Source of the DNA: Saccharothrix coeruleofusca
Lineage (GTDB): Bacteria; Actinomycetota; Actinomycetes; Mycobacteriales; Pseudonocardiaceae
DNA: 64,000 nucleotides
Assembly: GCF_014648515.1 (NCBI RefSeq)
Contig: NZ_BMRG01000003.1
Span: 427,477-491,476, forward strand
Reading direction: 5' to 3'
How positions within the stretch are numbered: the stretch's first letter is position 1; every line of letters starts with the position of its first letter. The notes beneath the pieces were generated by a model. That model saw only the letters and a list, made by a program, of their open reading frames with translations. It was not told the DNA's origin and did no database searches. Of this stretch, positions 1-7,452 are shown piece after piece. Position numbers and translations under genes: made by a program.

Positions 1-405
1 CTGGAGGTCGTGGACGACGCCGCCGCGGCGCTGGCCGCGCTGGCCGCCGCGGCGGCCCCCGGCGCGGCGGTGTCCGTGCTGGTCGCCAACCGCTACGCGG
101 CGGTGCTCCAGCGGGCCGTCGCGGGCCGGTTCGACGACGCGCGGAAGCTGCTCGACGACGCTGCGCACTCGCTGCCCCGCAGGTTCGACGCGCAGGGTCT
201 TGAGACCCTGGTCCGCGCCGCGGGCCTGGAGGTAGAACTGCTCCAAGGGCACGGGATCGTCGCCGATCTGGTGCCAGGGGCCGTGCTGGAGGCGAATCCC
301 GGCGCGGCGGAAGCACTGGCGGAGCTGGAACTGGCCGCCGCGGCCCGGTCGCCGTTGCGCGACGTGGCCGCCCGGCTGCACGTGCTGGCCCGCCGTCCAG
401 GCTGA
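1..405 (+). CDS. SAM-dependent methyltransferase, C-terminal fragment (cut by window edge)
   Basis: An open frame enters from base 1 and stops with TGA at 403-405, so only the last 134 codons are visible. The segment is Ala/Leu-rich and contains GLEVELLQGHGIVADLVPG, followed by a helix and the tail LHVLARRP, which resembles the end of class I S-adenosylmethionine-dependent methyltransferases (for example UbiE/Trm112-activated types). The SAM-binding glycine loop would lie upstream of the window. Ten bases separate it from the sigma factor gene, so the two are probably co-transcribed. The family call rests on the C-terminal pattern only. No substrate can be inferred. Confidence 0.5.
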   Translation: MEVVDDAAAALAALAAAAAPGAAVSVLVANRYAAVLQRAVAGRFDDARKLLDDAAHSLPRRFDAQGLETLVRAAGLEVELLQGHGIVADLVPGAVLEANPGAAEALAELELAAAARSPLRDVAARLHVLARRPG

Positions 406-415
406 GCGGAGTGGC

Positions 416-1024
416 ATGGCAGGAGTCGACGCACCCGAACCCGTTTTACCGACCGCGGTCCGCTGCACCGCCGAGCAGGTCAGAGCCGCCGCGTCCGGCG
501 ACCGCGCGGCCGTGCGGCAGTTGTTGTCGGCCATCCGCCCCCTGGTGGTGCGGTACTGCCGCGCCCGCGTCGGCAGCCGGGAGCGGTCCTTCGCCTCGGC
601 CGACGACGTGGCCCAGGACGTCTGCCTGGCGGTGCTGACCGCGCTGCCCACCTACCGCGACCAGGGCCGCCCGTTCCTGGCGTTCGTCTACGGCATCGCG
701 GCGCACAAGGTGGCCGACGCGCACCGCCACGCCGCGCGCAACCGGGCGGAGCCGGTGTCGGAGGTGCCCGACGGGCCGGAGACCGCCGCAGGGCCGGAGC
801 AGCGGGTCGTGCAGGGCGAGCTGACCGAGCGGATGGCCCGGCTGCTGCGGCTGCTGCCGGACAAGCAGCGGGAGATCCTGGTGCTGCGCGTGGTGGTGGG
901 CCTGTCCGCCGAGGAGACCGCCGCGGCGGTCGGGTCCACGGCGGGCGCGGTGCGGGTGGCCCAGCACCGGGCGCTGGCCAAGCTGCAGAAGGCGCTGACG
1001 CGACAGGAGCACCCGGTGGCCTGA
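416..1024 (+). CDS. ECF-type RNA polymerase sigma factor, SigD/ShbA-like
   Basis: Protein of 202 aa with the two domains of a group 4 sigma factor. Region 2 (about residues 35-105) carries ADDVAQDVCLAVL and FLAFVYGIAAHKVAD, for -10 recognition and core binding. Region 4 (about 135-195) carries LLPDKQREILVLRVVVGLS and a helix-turn-helix ending GAVRVAQHRALAKLQ. These strings match the mycobacterial SigD / Streptomyces ShbA group; ShbA drives transcription of the housekeeping sigma gene hrdB. A purine-rich AGCGGAG sits just before the ATG. No anti-sigma gene follows: the next gene is convergent and on the other strand. Sigma factor is sure; assignment to the ShbA/SigD subgroup is by motif resemblance. 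Confidence 0.8.
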   Translation: MAGVDAPEPVLPTAVRCTAEQVRAAASGDRAAVRQLLSAIRPLVVRYCRARVGSRERSFASADDVAQDVCLAVLTALPTYRDQGRPFLAFVYGIAAHKVADAHRHAARNRAEPVSEVPDGPETAAGPEQRVVQGELTERMARLLRLLPDKQREILVLRVVVGLSAEETAAAVGSTAGAVRVAQHRALAKLQKALTRQEHPVA

Positions 1025-1033
1025 CAAGCGCCT

Positions 1034-1080
1034 GCAAGTACTACCCGACGTGCTCGCGAGGGCCGTTGACTACTACCCGA
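1034..1080 (+). repeat. 47-bp dispersed element, copy A
   Basis: GCAAGTACTACCCGAC (1034-1049), 11 nt, then GGCCGTTGACTACTACCCGA (1061-1080). The 10-mer TACTACCCGA occurs twice, 32 bp apart. It lies between convergent genes (sigma factor and GS-like). The same architecture, with the same 27-nt distance between half starts, recurs at 46615, 47641 (inverted) and 63942. Confidence 0.8.
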
Positions 1081-1086
1081 CTCCGC

Positions 1087-1149
1087 GAAAGCGCGGTTCG
1101 GGGTGCGCGAGTGCGCGGTTCGGGGTGCCTGGACGCTCGACTCGTGCCC
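1087..1149 (+). repeat. 22-bp-period intergenic tandem repeat, locus 1
   Basis: Two units containing GCGCGGTTCGGGGTGC (1091-1106 and 1113-1128) repeat with a 22-bp period. A diverged third unit GGACGCTCGACTCG begins near 1131. The arrangement of two similar units and a terminal GGACGC-CGACTCG unit is the same as at 25681. It follows directly on the 47-bp element, in the gap between two convergent genes. Confidence 0.7.
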
Positions 1150-1159
1150 GGAACAGCGG

Positions 1160-2491
1160 CTAGTGCCGCCAGCGGGTGGCCGCGGCGACCTGTTCGGCGC
1201 CGACCCCCTCGAACAGCGCGACCTCGCCCCGCCGCACGTCGGCGACGGTTGCCGCGAACTCGGCCCCGAACGCCTCGCGGAGCACTTCGTCGGCCTCGAA
1301 CGCGGCCACCGCCTCGGCCAGCGTCGTGGGCAGCCGGGGCACGTCGGGCAGCGTCGCCGGGTCCACCGCCAGCGGCTCGGGCAGCCGGGCCCGGTCGGCC
1401 ATCCCGGCCAGGCCCGCCACCAGGGTCGCGGCCACCACCAGGTAGGGGTTGGCGGTCAGGTCGTAGCACTTGACCTCCAGCGACCGGCCCGCGACCAGCC
1501 GCAGCGCGGTCTCCCGGTTCTCCAGGCCCCACGCGGCGAAGCAGCCCGCCCAGTGCGACGGCACCAGCCGCAGGTAGCTGGCCACCGAGGGGCAGCCGAT
1601 CGCGCACAGCGCGGGCAGCCCGCGCAGCACGCCCGCGGCGAACGCCTCGGCCTCGGCGGTCAGGCCGAACGGACCGTCGCCGCCCGCGAACAGCGGCCGC
1701 CCGTCGCGCCACAGGCTCAGGTGCAGGTGCCCGCCGTTGCCGACGCCGTCGGCGAGCACCTTGGGCGAGAAGGAGGCGCGCAGGTCGTGCCGGGAGCTGA
1801 TCGCCCGGATCGTCTCGCGCACCAGCACGGCGGTGTCGGCCGCGCCCACCGGGTCCTCCGGCGCGGTGGACACCTCGAACTGGCCGGGCGCGTACTCCGG
1901 GTGCAGCTGCAGCACCTCGACGCCCTGGTCGGCCAGCGCGGCGAGCAGGTCCGCGGCGTAGTCGGACACCTCGACCTGCCGGGCGTGCCCGTAAGCGGGG
2001 CCGAGGGCAGCGGGCACGAACTCGTCGGTGCCGGTGCGGCCGACCACCCACTCCACCTCGAACCCGGCCAGCGCCTCCAGGCCCCGCGCGGCCAGCCGGT
2101 CCGCCACGGCGCGGGCCAGCCCGCGCTCGTCCTGCGGGTGCCGCCCGCCGTCCTGGTCGTACCGGTCCGCGGGCGCCCACGCCCAGCCCGGCTGGCCCGC
2201 CAGCGGCGTGAGCCGGTCCAGGTCCGGGTGCAGCCGCAGGTCGCCGACCGGGCCGCCCGCGTGCCGCCCGGCCACGATCGAGTCGTCCAGCAGGAAGGCG
2301 TCGAACACCGGGGACGCGCCGACGCCCCGCGCGGCGGCCTCGGGCAGCCCGGCCAGCGGCACGGACTTCACCCGCGTGATGCCGCTGTGGTCGACCCAGG
2401 TGATGGCGACCGCGACCACGTCCCGGTCGGCCAGCTCGCCGACCAGGTCGCGCGCCCGCTGGTACCGGCGGTCCCGCTCGGCAGCGTCCAT
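1160..2491 (-). CDS. Glutamine synthetase-like protein (GS-I fold, FluG C-half type)
   Basis: Protein of 443 aa with the glutamine synthetase fold. A short beta-grasp N-terminus (ITWVDHSGITRVKSVPL) is followed by the catalytic barrel with PEYAPGQFEVS and GNGGHLHLSLW, which hold metal- and ATP-binding residues, and a C-terminal LENRETALR-type segment. It is near the length of GS-I subunits but divergent from housekeeping GlnA, like the GlnA3/GlnA4 or FluG-type enzymes that ligate amines other than ammonia. The start ATG at 2491 gives a natural N-terminus MDAAERDRR and lies 37 bp from a divergent amidohydrolase gene. Fungal FluG and plant NodGS fuse these same two domains. The substrate is unknown; gamma-glutamylation of an amine, reversed by the partner, is a reasonable guess. 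Confidence 0.8.
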   Translation of the reverse strand: MDAAERDRRYQRARDLVGELADRDVVAVAITWVDHSGITRVKSVPLAGLPEAAARGVGASPVFDAFLLDDSIVAGRHAGGPVGDLRLHPDLDRLTPLAGQPGWAWAPADRYDQDGGRHPQDERGLARAVADRLAARGLEALAGFEVEWVVGRTGTDEFVPAALGPAYGHARQVEVSDYAADLLAALADQGVEVLQLHPEYAPGQFEVSTAPEDPVGAADTAVLVRETIRAISSRHDLRASFSPKVLADGVGNGGHLHLSLWRDGRPLFAGGDGPFGLTAEAEAFAAGVLRGLPALCAIGCPSVASYLRLVPSHWAGCFAAWGLENRETALRLVAGRSLEVKCYDLTANPYLVVAATLVAGLAGMADRARLPEPLAVDPATLPDVPRLPTTLAEAVAAFEADEVLREAFGAEFAATVADVRRGEVALFEGVGAEQVAAATRWRH

Positions 2492-2515
2492 GAGGTGCTG
2501 GGTACACCCGCTCAC

Positions 2516-2521
2516 TACCCT
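2516..2521 (+). promoter_or_regulatory. -10 box of the amidohydrolase gene (leaderless)
   Basis: TACCCT lies 7 nt before the GTG at 2529, the spacing expected when transcription begins at the start codon. It is in the 37-bp divergent gap, where the GS-like gene also has a weaker TACCCA on the other strand (2503-2498). Confidence 0.45.
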
Positions 2522-2528
2522 CGGACAA

Positions 2529-3626
2529 GTGGACTCGCTGCTGCCCTGCGCGGCAGGCGCCCGGCTGGTGGACCACCACTGCCACGGCGTGCTGGCCGCG
2601 GACCTCGACCGCGCCGGGTTCGAGGAGCGGTTGACCGAGGCGGCGGAGGTCGGCCCGCTGGGCACGACGCTGTTCGACTCCTCGATCGGGCTGGCGGTGC
2701 TGCGGTGGTGCGCGCCGGTGCTGGACCTGCCGCCGCACTGCGCGCCCGACGAGTACGTGCGGCGGCGCCGGTCGCTGGGTGCGGCCGAGGTCAACCGGGC
2801 GTTCCTGGTCGCCTCGGGCATCGACGACTTCCTGGTGGACGCGGGCATCTGGCCGGACGGCTTCGCCGACCCGGCGTCGTGGACCGGGCGGTCCTTCGAC
2901 GTGGTGCGGCTGGAGGCGCTGGCCGAGGACGTGGTGGTGGCGGGCGCGCGGGGGTTCCCGGACCGGGTGCGCGCGGCGCTGGCCGCCCGCGACGCGGTGG
3001 CGGCGAAGTCGATCGCGGCCTACCGCGTGGGGCTGGACCTGGACCCGGCGCGGCCGTCCGACGGCGAGGTCGAGGCGGCGGCCCGGCGGTGGCTGGGGTC
3101 GGGGTCCTCGCGGTGCGCGGACGAGGTCCTCTCCCGGTTCCTGGTGTGGGAGGCGGTCGACCGGGGGCTGCCGGTGCAGTTCCACGTCGGCTACGGGGAC
3201 TCCGACGTCGACCTGCACCGCTGCGACCCGCTGCTGCTCACGCCGCTGCTGCGGGCCACGCGGTCGCGCGGGGTGCCCATCCTGCTGCTGCACAACTACC
3301 CGTTCCACCGCCACGCCGGGTACCTGGCGCAGGTGTTCCCGCACGTGTTCGCCGACCTGGGCCTGGCCACCCACGCCGTGGGCCACCAGGCGAGCCGGGT
3401 GCTGGCCGAGGCGCTGGAGGTCGTGCCGTTCGGCAAGTTCCTGTTCTCCACCGACGCCTTCGCGCTGGCGGAGCTGTACTACCTGGGCGCGCTGCTGTTC
3501 CGCCGGGCGCTGTCCGACTTCCTGGTCGACGGCCTGCGCCGGGGCGCCTTCACCGAGTCGGACGCGGAACGGGTGTGTCACCTGGTAGGAGGAGGGAACG
3601 CGCGTCGCGCGTACCGGCTGGACTAG
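2529..3626 (+). CDS. Amidohydrolase family 2 protein (FluG N-half type)
   Basis: Protein of 365 aa in the metal-dependent TIM-barrel amidohydrolase superfamily. The N-terminal strand has VDHHCHG (about residues 14-20), the HxH-type metal motif. Further ligands probably lie in QFHVGYGD, LLHNYPFHRHAGYL and FSTDAFALAELY near the end. It is read divergently from the GS-like gene with only 37 bp between starts, an arrangement that mirrors the fused FluG/NodGS proteins, so a joint role is likely. The GTG start follows a TACCCT -10 box by 7 nt. The frame stops just before the LexA box of dinB. The substrate is not known; hydrolysis of a gamma-glutamyl or other amide is inferred only from the pairing. 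Confidence 0.8.
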   Translation: MDSLLPCAAGARLVDHHCHGVLAADLDRAGFEERLTEAAEVGPLGTTLFDSSIGLAVLRWCAPVLDLPPHCAPDEYVRRRRSLGAAEVNRAFLVASGIDDFLVDAGIWPDGFADPASWTGRSFDVVRLEALAEDVVVAGARGFPDRVRAALAARDAVAAKSIAAYRVGLDLDPARPSDGEVEAAARRWLGSGSSRCADEVLSRFLVWEAVDRGLPVQFHVGYGDSDVDLHRCDPLLLTPLLRATRSRGVPILLLHNYPFHRHAGYLAQVFPHVFADLGLATHAVGHQASRVLAEALEVVPFGKFLFSTDAFALAELYYLGALLFRRALSDFLVDGLRRGAFTESDAERVCHLVGGGNARRAYRLD

Positions 3627-3630
3627 AGTG

Positions 3631-3646
3631 TCGAACAGCTGTTCGA
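3631..3646. promoter_or_regulatory. LexA (SOS) box upstream of dinB
   Basis: TCGAACAGCTGTTCGA is a perfect 16-bp palindrome and matches the actinobacterial SOS box TCGAAC-N4-GTTCGA at all 12 defined positions. It begins 5 bp after the stop codon of the preceding gene and 21-36 bp before the dinB GTG. LexA bound here would cover the promoter. Confidence 0.9.
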
Positions 3647-3666
3647 GATCGTTTCCGGAGGTGGTC

Positions 3667-4983
3667 GTGGGACGCAGCGCGGACCTGCCGCGCGGTCTGC
3701 TCGACCGCTTCCTGGCACGTGGCGACCAGTGGCCCGACGACACCGGCTGCCCGATGCTGCACGTGGACATGGACGCCTTCTACGCCTCGGTGGAGATCCG
3801 GGACCGGCCCGAGCTGGCGGGCAGACCGGTCGTCGTCGGCGGCACGGCGCACCGGGGCGTGGTGGCCTCGGCGAACTACCTGGCGCGCGAGTTCGGCGTC
3901 CGCTCGGCCATGCCCACCGCGCACGCGCGGCGGCTGGCCCCGCACGCGGTGTTCGTGCCGCCGAACTTCGCCCGGTACCAGGAGGTCTCGCGCGGGGTGA
4001 TGGCGATCTTCCGGGACATCACGCCGCTGGTCGAGCCGCTGAGCCTGGACGAGGCGTTCCTGGACGTCAGCGGCGCGCTGCGGCGGCTGCGCGCCACCCC
4101 GGCGGCGGTGGCGCGGTCGATCCGGGAGCAGGTCGAGCGGGCGCACGGCATCACCTGCTCGGTCGGCGTGGCCCCGACCAAGTTCGTGGCCAAGCTGGCC
4201 TCGGGCATGTGCAAGCCCGACGGCATGATGGTGGTCCCGCGCGCCGAGGTGCTGCAGTTCCTGCACCCGCTGCCGGTGTCCGCGCTGTGGGGCGTGGGCA
4301 AGCGCACGGCCGAGCAGCTGGAGCGGGTCGGGCTGGAGCGGGTGGCCGACGTGGCGGCGATGCCGCTGCCCCGGCTGCGCAGGGTGGTCGGCGGGGCGCT
4401 GGCCGACCACCTGCACGCGCTGGCCAGGGGGCACGACGACCGGCCGGTGGTGCCCTCGACGCGGGAGAAGTCGATCGGCGCGGAGGAGACCTTCGAGGTC
4501 GACCACCACGACCGCGAGCTGCTGCGCCGGGAGCTGCTGCGGCTGTCCGAGCGGACCTCGGCGACGCTGCGGGCCAGGGGGCTGCGCGGGCGGACGGTGT
4601 CTATCAAGGTCCGGTTCGCCGACTTCACCACGATCACCCGCGCGAAGACCCTGCGGGTGGCCACGGACGTGACCAGGGAGGTCTACCGCACCGCGGCGAC
4701 CCTGCTGGACGAACAGGTCCCGCCGGGCGCGGTGCGGCTGATCGGCGTCCGGGTGGAGCAGCTGGTGCAGGGCGAGGACGGCGAGCAGCTGGTGCTCGAC
4801 GCCCCGGAGCGCGGCTGGCGCGAGGCAGAGCAGGCGGCGGACCAGGCCAGGACCCGCTTCGGCACGGCGGCGGTCCGCCCCGCGTCGCTGCTCGGCGCGC
4901 GGCCGGGGCGCGCGGACGAGGACCGGCCGAAACCCGACCGGGGAGGAGCACCGCCCCCGGCGCACCAGCCGGGCGGGCCGTGA
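3667..4983 (+). CDS. dinB: DNA polymerase IV (Y-family translesion polymerase)
   Basis: Protein of 438 aa. The catalytic palm starts with MLHVDMDAFYASVEI and continues with SLDEAFLDVSG (the paired acidic metal ligands), CSVGVAPTKFVAKLAS (fingers/palm), and a helix-hairpin-helix thumb LWGVGKRTAEQLERVG. A little-finger DNA-binding domain follows (about residues 240-350), then a Pro/Arg-rich tail without an obvious clamp-binding QxxLF motif. The GTG at 3667 has GGAGG 5 nt upstream; in-frame GTGs at 3628 and 3661 are possible but placed worse. The LexA box indicates SOS induction. The enzyme makes low-fidelity bypass synthesis past damaged bases. Confidence 0.95.
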   Translation: MGRSADLPRGLLDRFLARGDQWPDDTGCPMLHVDMDAFYASVEIRDRPELAGRPVVVGGTAHRGVVASANYLAREFGVRSAMPTAHARRLAPHAVFVPPNFARYQEVSRGVMAIFRDITPLVEPLSLDEAFLDVSGALRRLRATPAAVARSIREQVERAHGITCSVGVAPTKFVAKLASGMCKPDGMMVVPRAEVLQFLHPLPVSALWGVGKRTAEQLERVGLERVADVAAMPLPRLRRVVGGALADHLHALARGHDDRPVVPSTREKSIGAEETFEVDHHDRELLRRELLRLSERTSATLRARGLRGRTVSIKVRFADFTTITRAKTLRVATDVTREVYRTAATLLDEQVPPGAVRLIGVRVEQLVQGEDGEQLVLDAPERGWREAEQAADQARTRFGTAAVRPASLLGARPGRADEDRPKPDRGGAPPPAHQPGGP

Positions 4984-5005
4984 CCTCCGCCGATATTCCT
5001 TTGGC

Positions 5006-6226
5006 GTGCTCAGGGCCGTGCAGCAGGCTGGCCGCGTGACACAGCAGACGATCATCACCGACCCGTCGGGCACGAGCCGCTGGCGCCGGATCGCCGCCCT
5101 GGGGGCGCTCTCGGTGGGCACGTTCAGCTTCGTCACCACCGAAGCCGCGCCGATCGGCCTGCTCACGCTGATCGCCGAGGACCTGGACCGGTCGCTGACC
5201 ACGATCGGCTCCCTGGTCAGCGCGTACGCGGCCGTGGTGGTGCTGGCGTCGGTGCCGCTGACCAGGCTGACCCGCGACCTGCCCCGGCGCACCCTGCTGG
5301 GCGGCCTGCTGGCGGTGTTCGCGGTGGCCACCCTGGCCTCGGCCCTCGCGCCGACCTTCGAGCTGCTGCTGGTGGCCCGGCTGGTCACCGCGCTGTCGCA
5401 GGCCCTGTTCTGGAGCGTGGTGGCGCCCGTCGCGACCGGGATGTTCCCGGCGCACCGGCACGGCGCGGTCGTCTCGACGCTGTTCACCGGCAGCTCCCTG
5501 GCCCCGGTGCTGGGCATCCCGGCGGGCACCTGGCTGGGCGTGCAGGTGGGCTGGCGGGCGACGTTCCTCGCGCTGGCCGCGATCGTGACCGCGACCTGCG
5601 TCGTGGTGATCGCCCTGTTGCCCGCCGGGGGCGGGAGCGAGCGGAGCGCGGCCGGGGAGGAGGCCGACGCCCGTCGCTACGCCTGCCTGGTCGTGGTCAC
5701 CGCGCTGGGCATCACCGGCCTGTTCAGCGCCTACACCTACATCACCGCGCAGCTGCTCGACGTGGCCGGGTTGCCGAGGCAGTCGCTGGGCGTGGTCCTG
5801 CTGGGCACCGGGGCCGCGGGCGTGCTGGGCGCGCTGATCAGCGGGCGGCTGGTCCAGCGCAGGCCGCTGATCAGCCTCGTCGTGCCGCTGGCCACGATGG
5901 CCGCGGCGATGCTGCTGCTGTTCCTGGCCGGGCGGTGGCTGCCCGCCGCCGTCGTCGCGGTCGCGCTGCTGGCGCTGGCGGGCAGCTGGTTCGCGGCCGC
6001 GCTGCAGGGCCGGGTGCTGCGGGTGGCGCCGCTGAGCACCGACATCGCCTCCGCGGGCAGCTCGACCGCCTACAACGCGGGCATCCTCGCGGGCTCCTGG
6101 CTGGGCGGCGTGCTGGTGGACGGTCCGGGCCTGCCTGCGACGGCGCTGGCGGGCAGCCTGCTCGCCGCGGCGGCCACGCTGGTCATGCTGACCGAGCCGC
6201 TGTTGGCCAGGCGGAAGCTCCGCTGA
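5006..6226 (+). CDS. MFS transporter, AraJ/SotB-like efflux type
   Basis: About 406 aa with 12 predicted membrane helices. Helix 1 (ALSVGTFSFVTTEAAPIGLL) resembles AraJ/SotB/NepI-type exporters of sugars, nucleosides or drugs. The loop 2-3 region reads LTRLTRDLPRRTLLGG, and a charged central loop (GGGSERSAAGEEADARR) separates the halves. The GTG at 5006 lies about 6 nt after a TATTCC -10-like box and may be leaderless; GTG 5036 (VTQQTIITD) is the alternative. A Crp-like regulator follows within 70 bp on the same strand and could control this gene. Transported compound unknown. Confidence 0.8.
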   Translation: MLRAVQQAGRVTQQTIITDPSGTSRWRRIAALGALSVGTFSFVTTEAAPIGLLTLIAEDLDRSLTTIGSLVSAYAAVVVLASVPLTRLTRDLPRRTLLGGLLAVFAVATLASALAPTFELLLVARLVTALSQALFWSVVAPVATGMFPAHRHGAVVSTLFTGSSLAPVLGIPAGTWLGVQVGWRATFLALAAIVTATCVVVIALLPAGGGSERSAAGEEADARRYACLVVVTALGITGLFSAYTYITAQLLDVAGLPRQSLGVVLLGTGAAGVLGALISGRLVQRRPLISLVVPLATMAAAMLLLFLAGRWLPAAVVAVALLALAGSWFAAALQGRVLRVAPLSTDIASAGSSTAYNAGILAGSWLGGVLVDGPGLPATALAGSLLAAAATLVMLTEPLLARRKLR

Positions 6227-6294
6227 TCGAGCCGTTCGGGTGTCATCCGAACCCATTTCGACCACGCTCGGCGAACACCCGGCACCCTGGGGGT

Positions 6295-6936
6295 GTGGAC
6301 CGCTTCTGGACCTTGCTGACGCCCGCGGAGCACGCGCTGCTCAGCGGCAGCGGGGTCGAGCGCGACTACCCGCAGGGTTCGGTGGTCTGCCACGAGGGGG
6401 AGGTCACCGCGCACGTCCTGGTCGTGCTGCGCGGCCTGCTCAGGGTGACCGCGACCTCGGCGCACGGCCACGAGAGGGTGCTGGCGGTCCGGGGCGCGGG
6501 TGACATCGTGGGGGAGCGGTCGGCGGTCGACGGGCTGCCGAGGTCGGCCACCGTGCGGGCGCTGAGCGCGGTGCGCGCCCTGGTGGTGTCGGCGGCGGCG
6601 TTCGCCGCGCTGTGCCAGCGGCACCCGCGCATCGCCTGGGCCGTGCTGACCGTGGTGGTGGGCCGCCAGCGCGACACCGACCGGCAGCGCGTCCAGTTCA
6701 GCGGCACGGCCACCCAGCGCGTCTCGGCCGTGCTGGTCGACGTGGCCCTCCGGCGCGGCGTCGCCGACGGGGGCGCGGTGTCGCTGAGCCAGGAGGAGCT
6801 GGCGGGCATCGCGGGCACGTCGCGCGAATCGCTGGTGCGCGTGCTGCGCTCGTTGCGGGACGAGGGCATCATCAGCACCGGCAGGCGCAAGATCGAGATC
6901 CACGACGTGGACCGCCTCCACGAGTTCACCAGCTGA
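6295..6936 (+). CDS. Crp/Fnr family transcriptional regulator
   Basis: Protein of 213 aa. The N-terminal cyclic-nucleotide-binding-type beta barrel (about residues 5-115) contains VVCHEGEVTAHVLVVLRGLL and GDIVGERSAVDGLPRSATVRA, where the GERSA-like phosphate-binding segment suggests a nucleotide ligand may bind. A dimer helix follows, then a Crp-type helix-turn-helix (LSQEELAGIAGTSRESLVRVLRSL) and a wing GIISTGRRKIEIHD. The GTG at 6295 has a CACCCT box 6 nt upstream, suggesting a leaderless message. It lies downstream of the MFS gene, so it may be its local regulator. The ligand is not evident from sequence. Confidence 0.85.
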   Translation: MDRFWTLLTPAEHALLSGSGVERDYPQGSVVCHEGEVTAHVLVVLRGLLRVTATSAHGHERVLAVRGAGDIVGERSAVDGLPRSATVRALSAVRALVVSAAAFAALCQRHPRIAWAVLTVVVGRQRDTDRQRVQFSGTATQRVSAVLVDVALRRGVADGGAVSLSQEELAGIAGTSRESLVRVLRSLRDEGIISTGRRKIEIHDVDRLHEFTS

Positions 6937-7019
6937 TTCCCCGGAGTGCGTCATCTGACGCAGACCCGGCGTCCCCGGCCTCTTACAAATGAGGTACGTC
7001 GGAGCCCGGAGGGGGAGTC

Positions 7020-7280
7020 ATGAACCACAACGAGGAGCACGGGAAGTCCCGCCGTCGGTCCATCGAGCACCTGGTCTGCGCGGTGGTGTTCACCGCGGTG
7101 CAGCTGTGGGCGGTGGTCTTCGTCCTGGTCGGCCTGGACGTGGGGGGCGCGCAGGCGCTGGCCGTGGCGGTGCTGGCCGCGGGCGGCCTGCTGGCCGTCC
7201 ACGACGCGTGGCGCGAGGTCCACCCGGTCAAGCGCGCCGAGAAGGCGTCGGTCGAGCCGGGGGAGCTGGTGCGCCAGTGA
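7020..7280 (+). CDS. Small two-helix membrane protein, unknown function
   Basis: Protein of 86 aa. A charged N-terminus (MNHNEEHGKSRRRSIEH) is followed by two hydrophobic helices, LVCAVVFTAVQLWAVVFVLV and AQALAVAVLAAGGLLAV, then a charged C-tail. A strong GGAGGGGGAG ribosome-binding site precedes the ATG. I do not recognise the family. A large GC-rich hairpin (7319-7354) follows and probably ends the transcript. Codon usage matches the neighbours, so it looks like a real gene. Confidence 0.7.
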   Translation: MNHNEEHGKSRRRSIEHLVCAVVFTAVQLWAVVFVLVGLDVGGAQALAVAVLAAGGLLAVHDAWREVHPVKRAEKASVEPGELVRQ

Positions 7281-7318
7281 GCTCGCGGCGGTCTTCGAGG
7301 GGTGGCCGCCGCCGCCCG

Positions 7319-7354
7319 CCGGTCCTCTCCGGAACGCGCTCCGGAGAGGACCGG
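7319..7354 (+). terminator. Perfect 15-bp hairpin after the small membrane protein gene
   Basis: CCGGTCCTCTCCGGA (7319-7333), loop ACGCGC, then the exact complement TCCGGAGAGGACCGG (7340-7354). There is no T-tract, as is usual for actinomycete terminators. It lies 38 bp past the stop codon and 20 bp before the first of two TTGTCCACA boxes. Confidence 0.6.
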
Positions 7355-7373
7355 CGGGGTCTCGACCCCCGAG

Positions 7374-7401
7374 TTGTCCACAGCCCACCCAGTTGTCCAC
7401 A
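7374..7401 (+). promoter_or_regulatory. Twin TTGTCCACA boxes upstream of the AbiEi-like gene
   Basis: TTGTCCACA at 7374-7382 and again at 7393-7401, same orientation, starts 19 bp apart. Each equals the Streptomyces DnaA-box consensus. The second box starts 60 bp before the ATG at 7453. The same pair, with A in place of G and the same 19-bp spacing, lies 64 bp upstream of the DUF559 gene at 46746. Its role is unknown; autoregulation by the encoded winged-helix protein is one possibility. Confidence 0.65.
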
Positions 7402-7452
7402 GGTCGTGATCACCGGCTCGACCGGGCGAGCGCGACCGACCACAGTGGACGC

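Noticed and set aside
1041-3770. 909-codon minus-strand frame across the GS/amidohydrolase genes
   Set aside because: Arg/Gly/Ala-rich shadow of real genes in other frames; no recognisable domain and no initiation signal.
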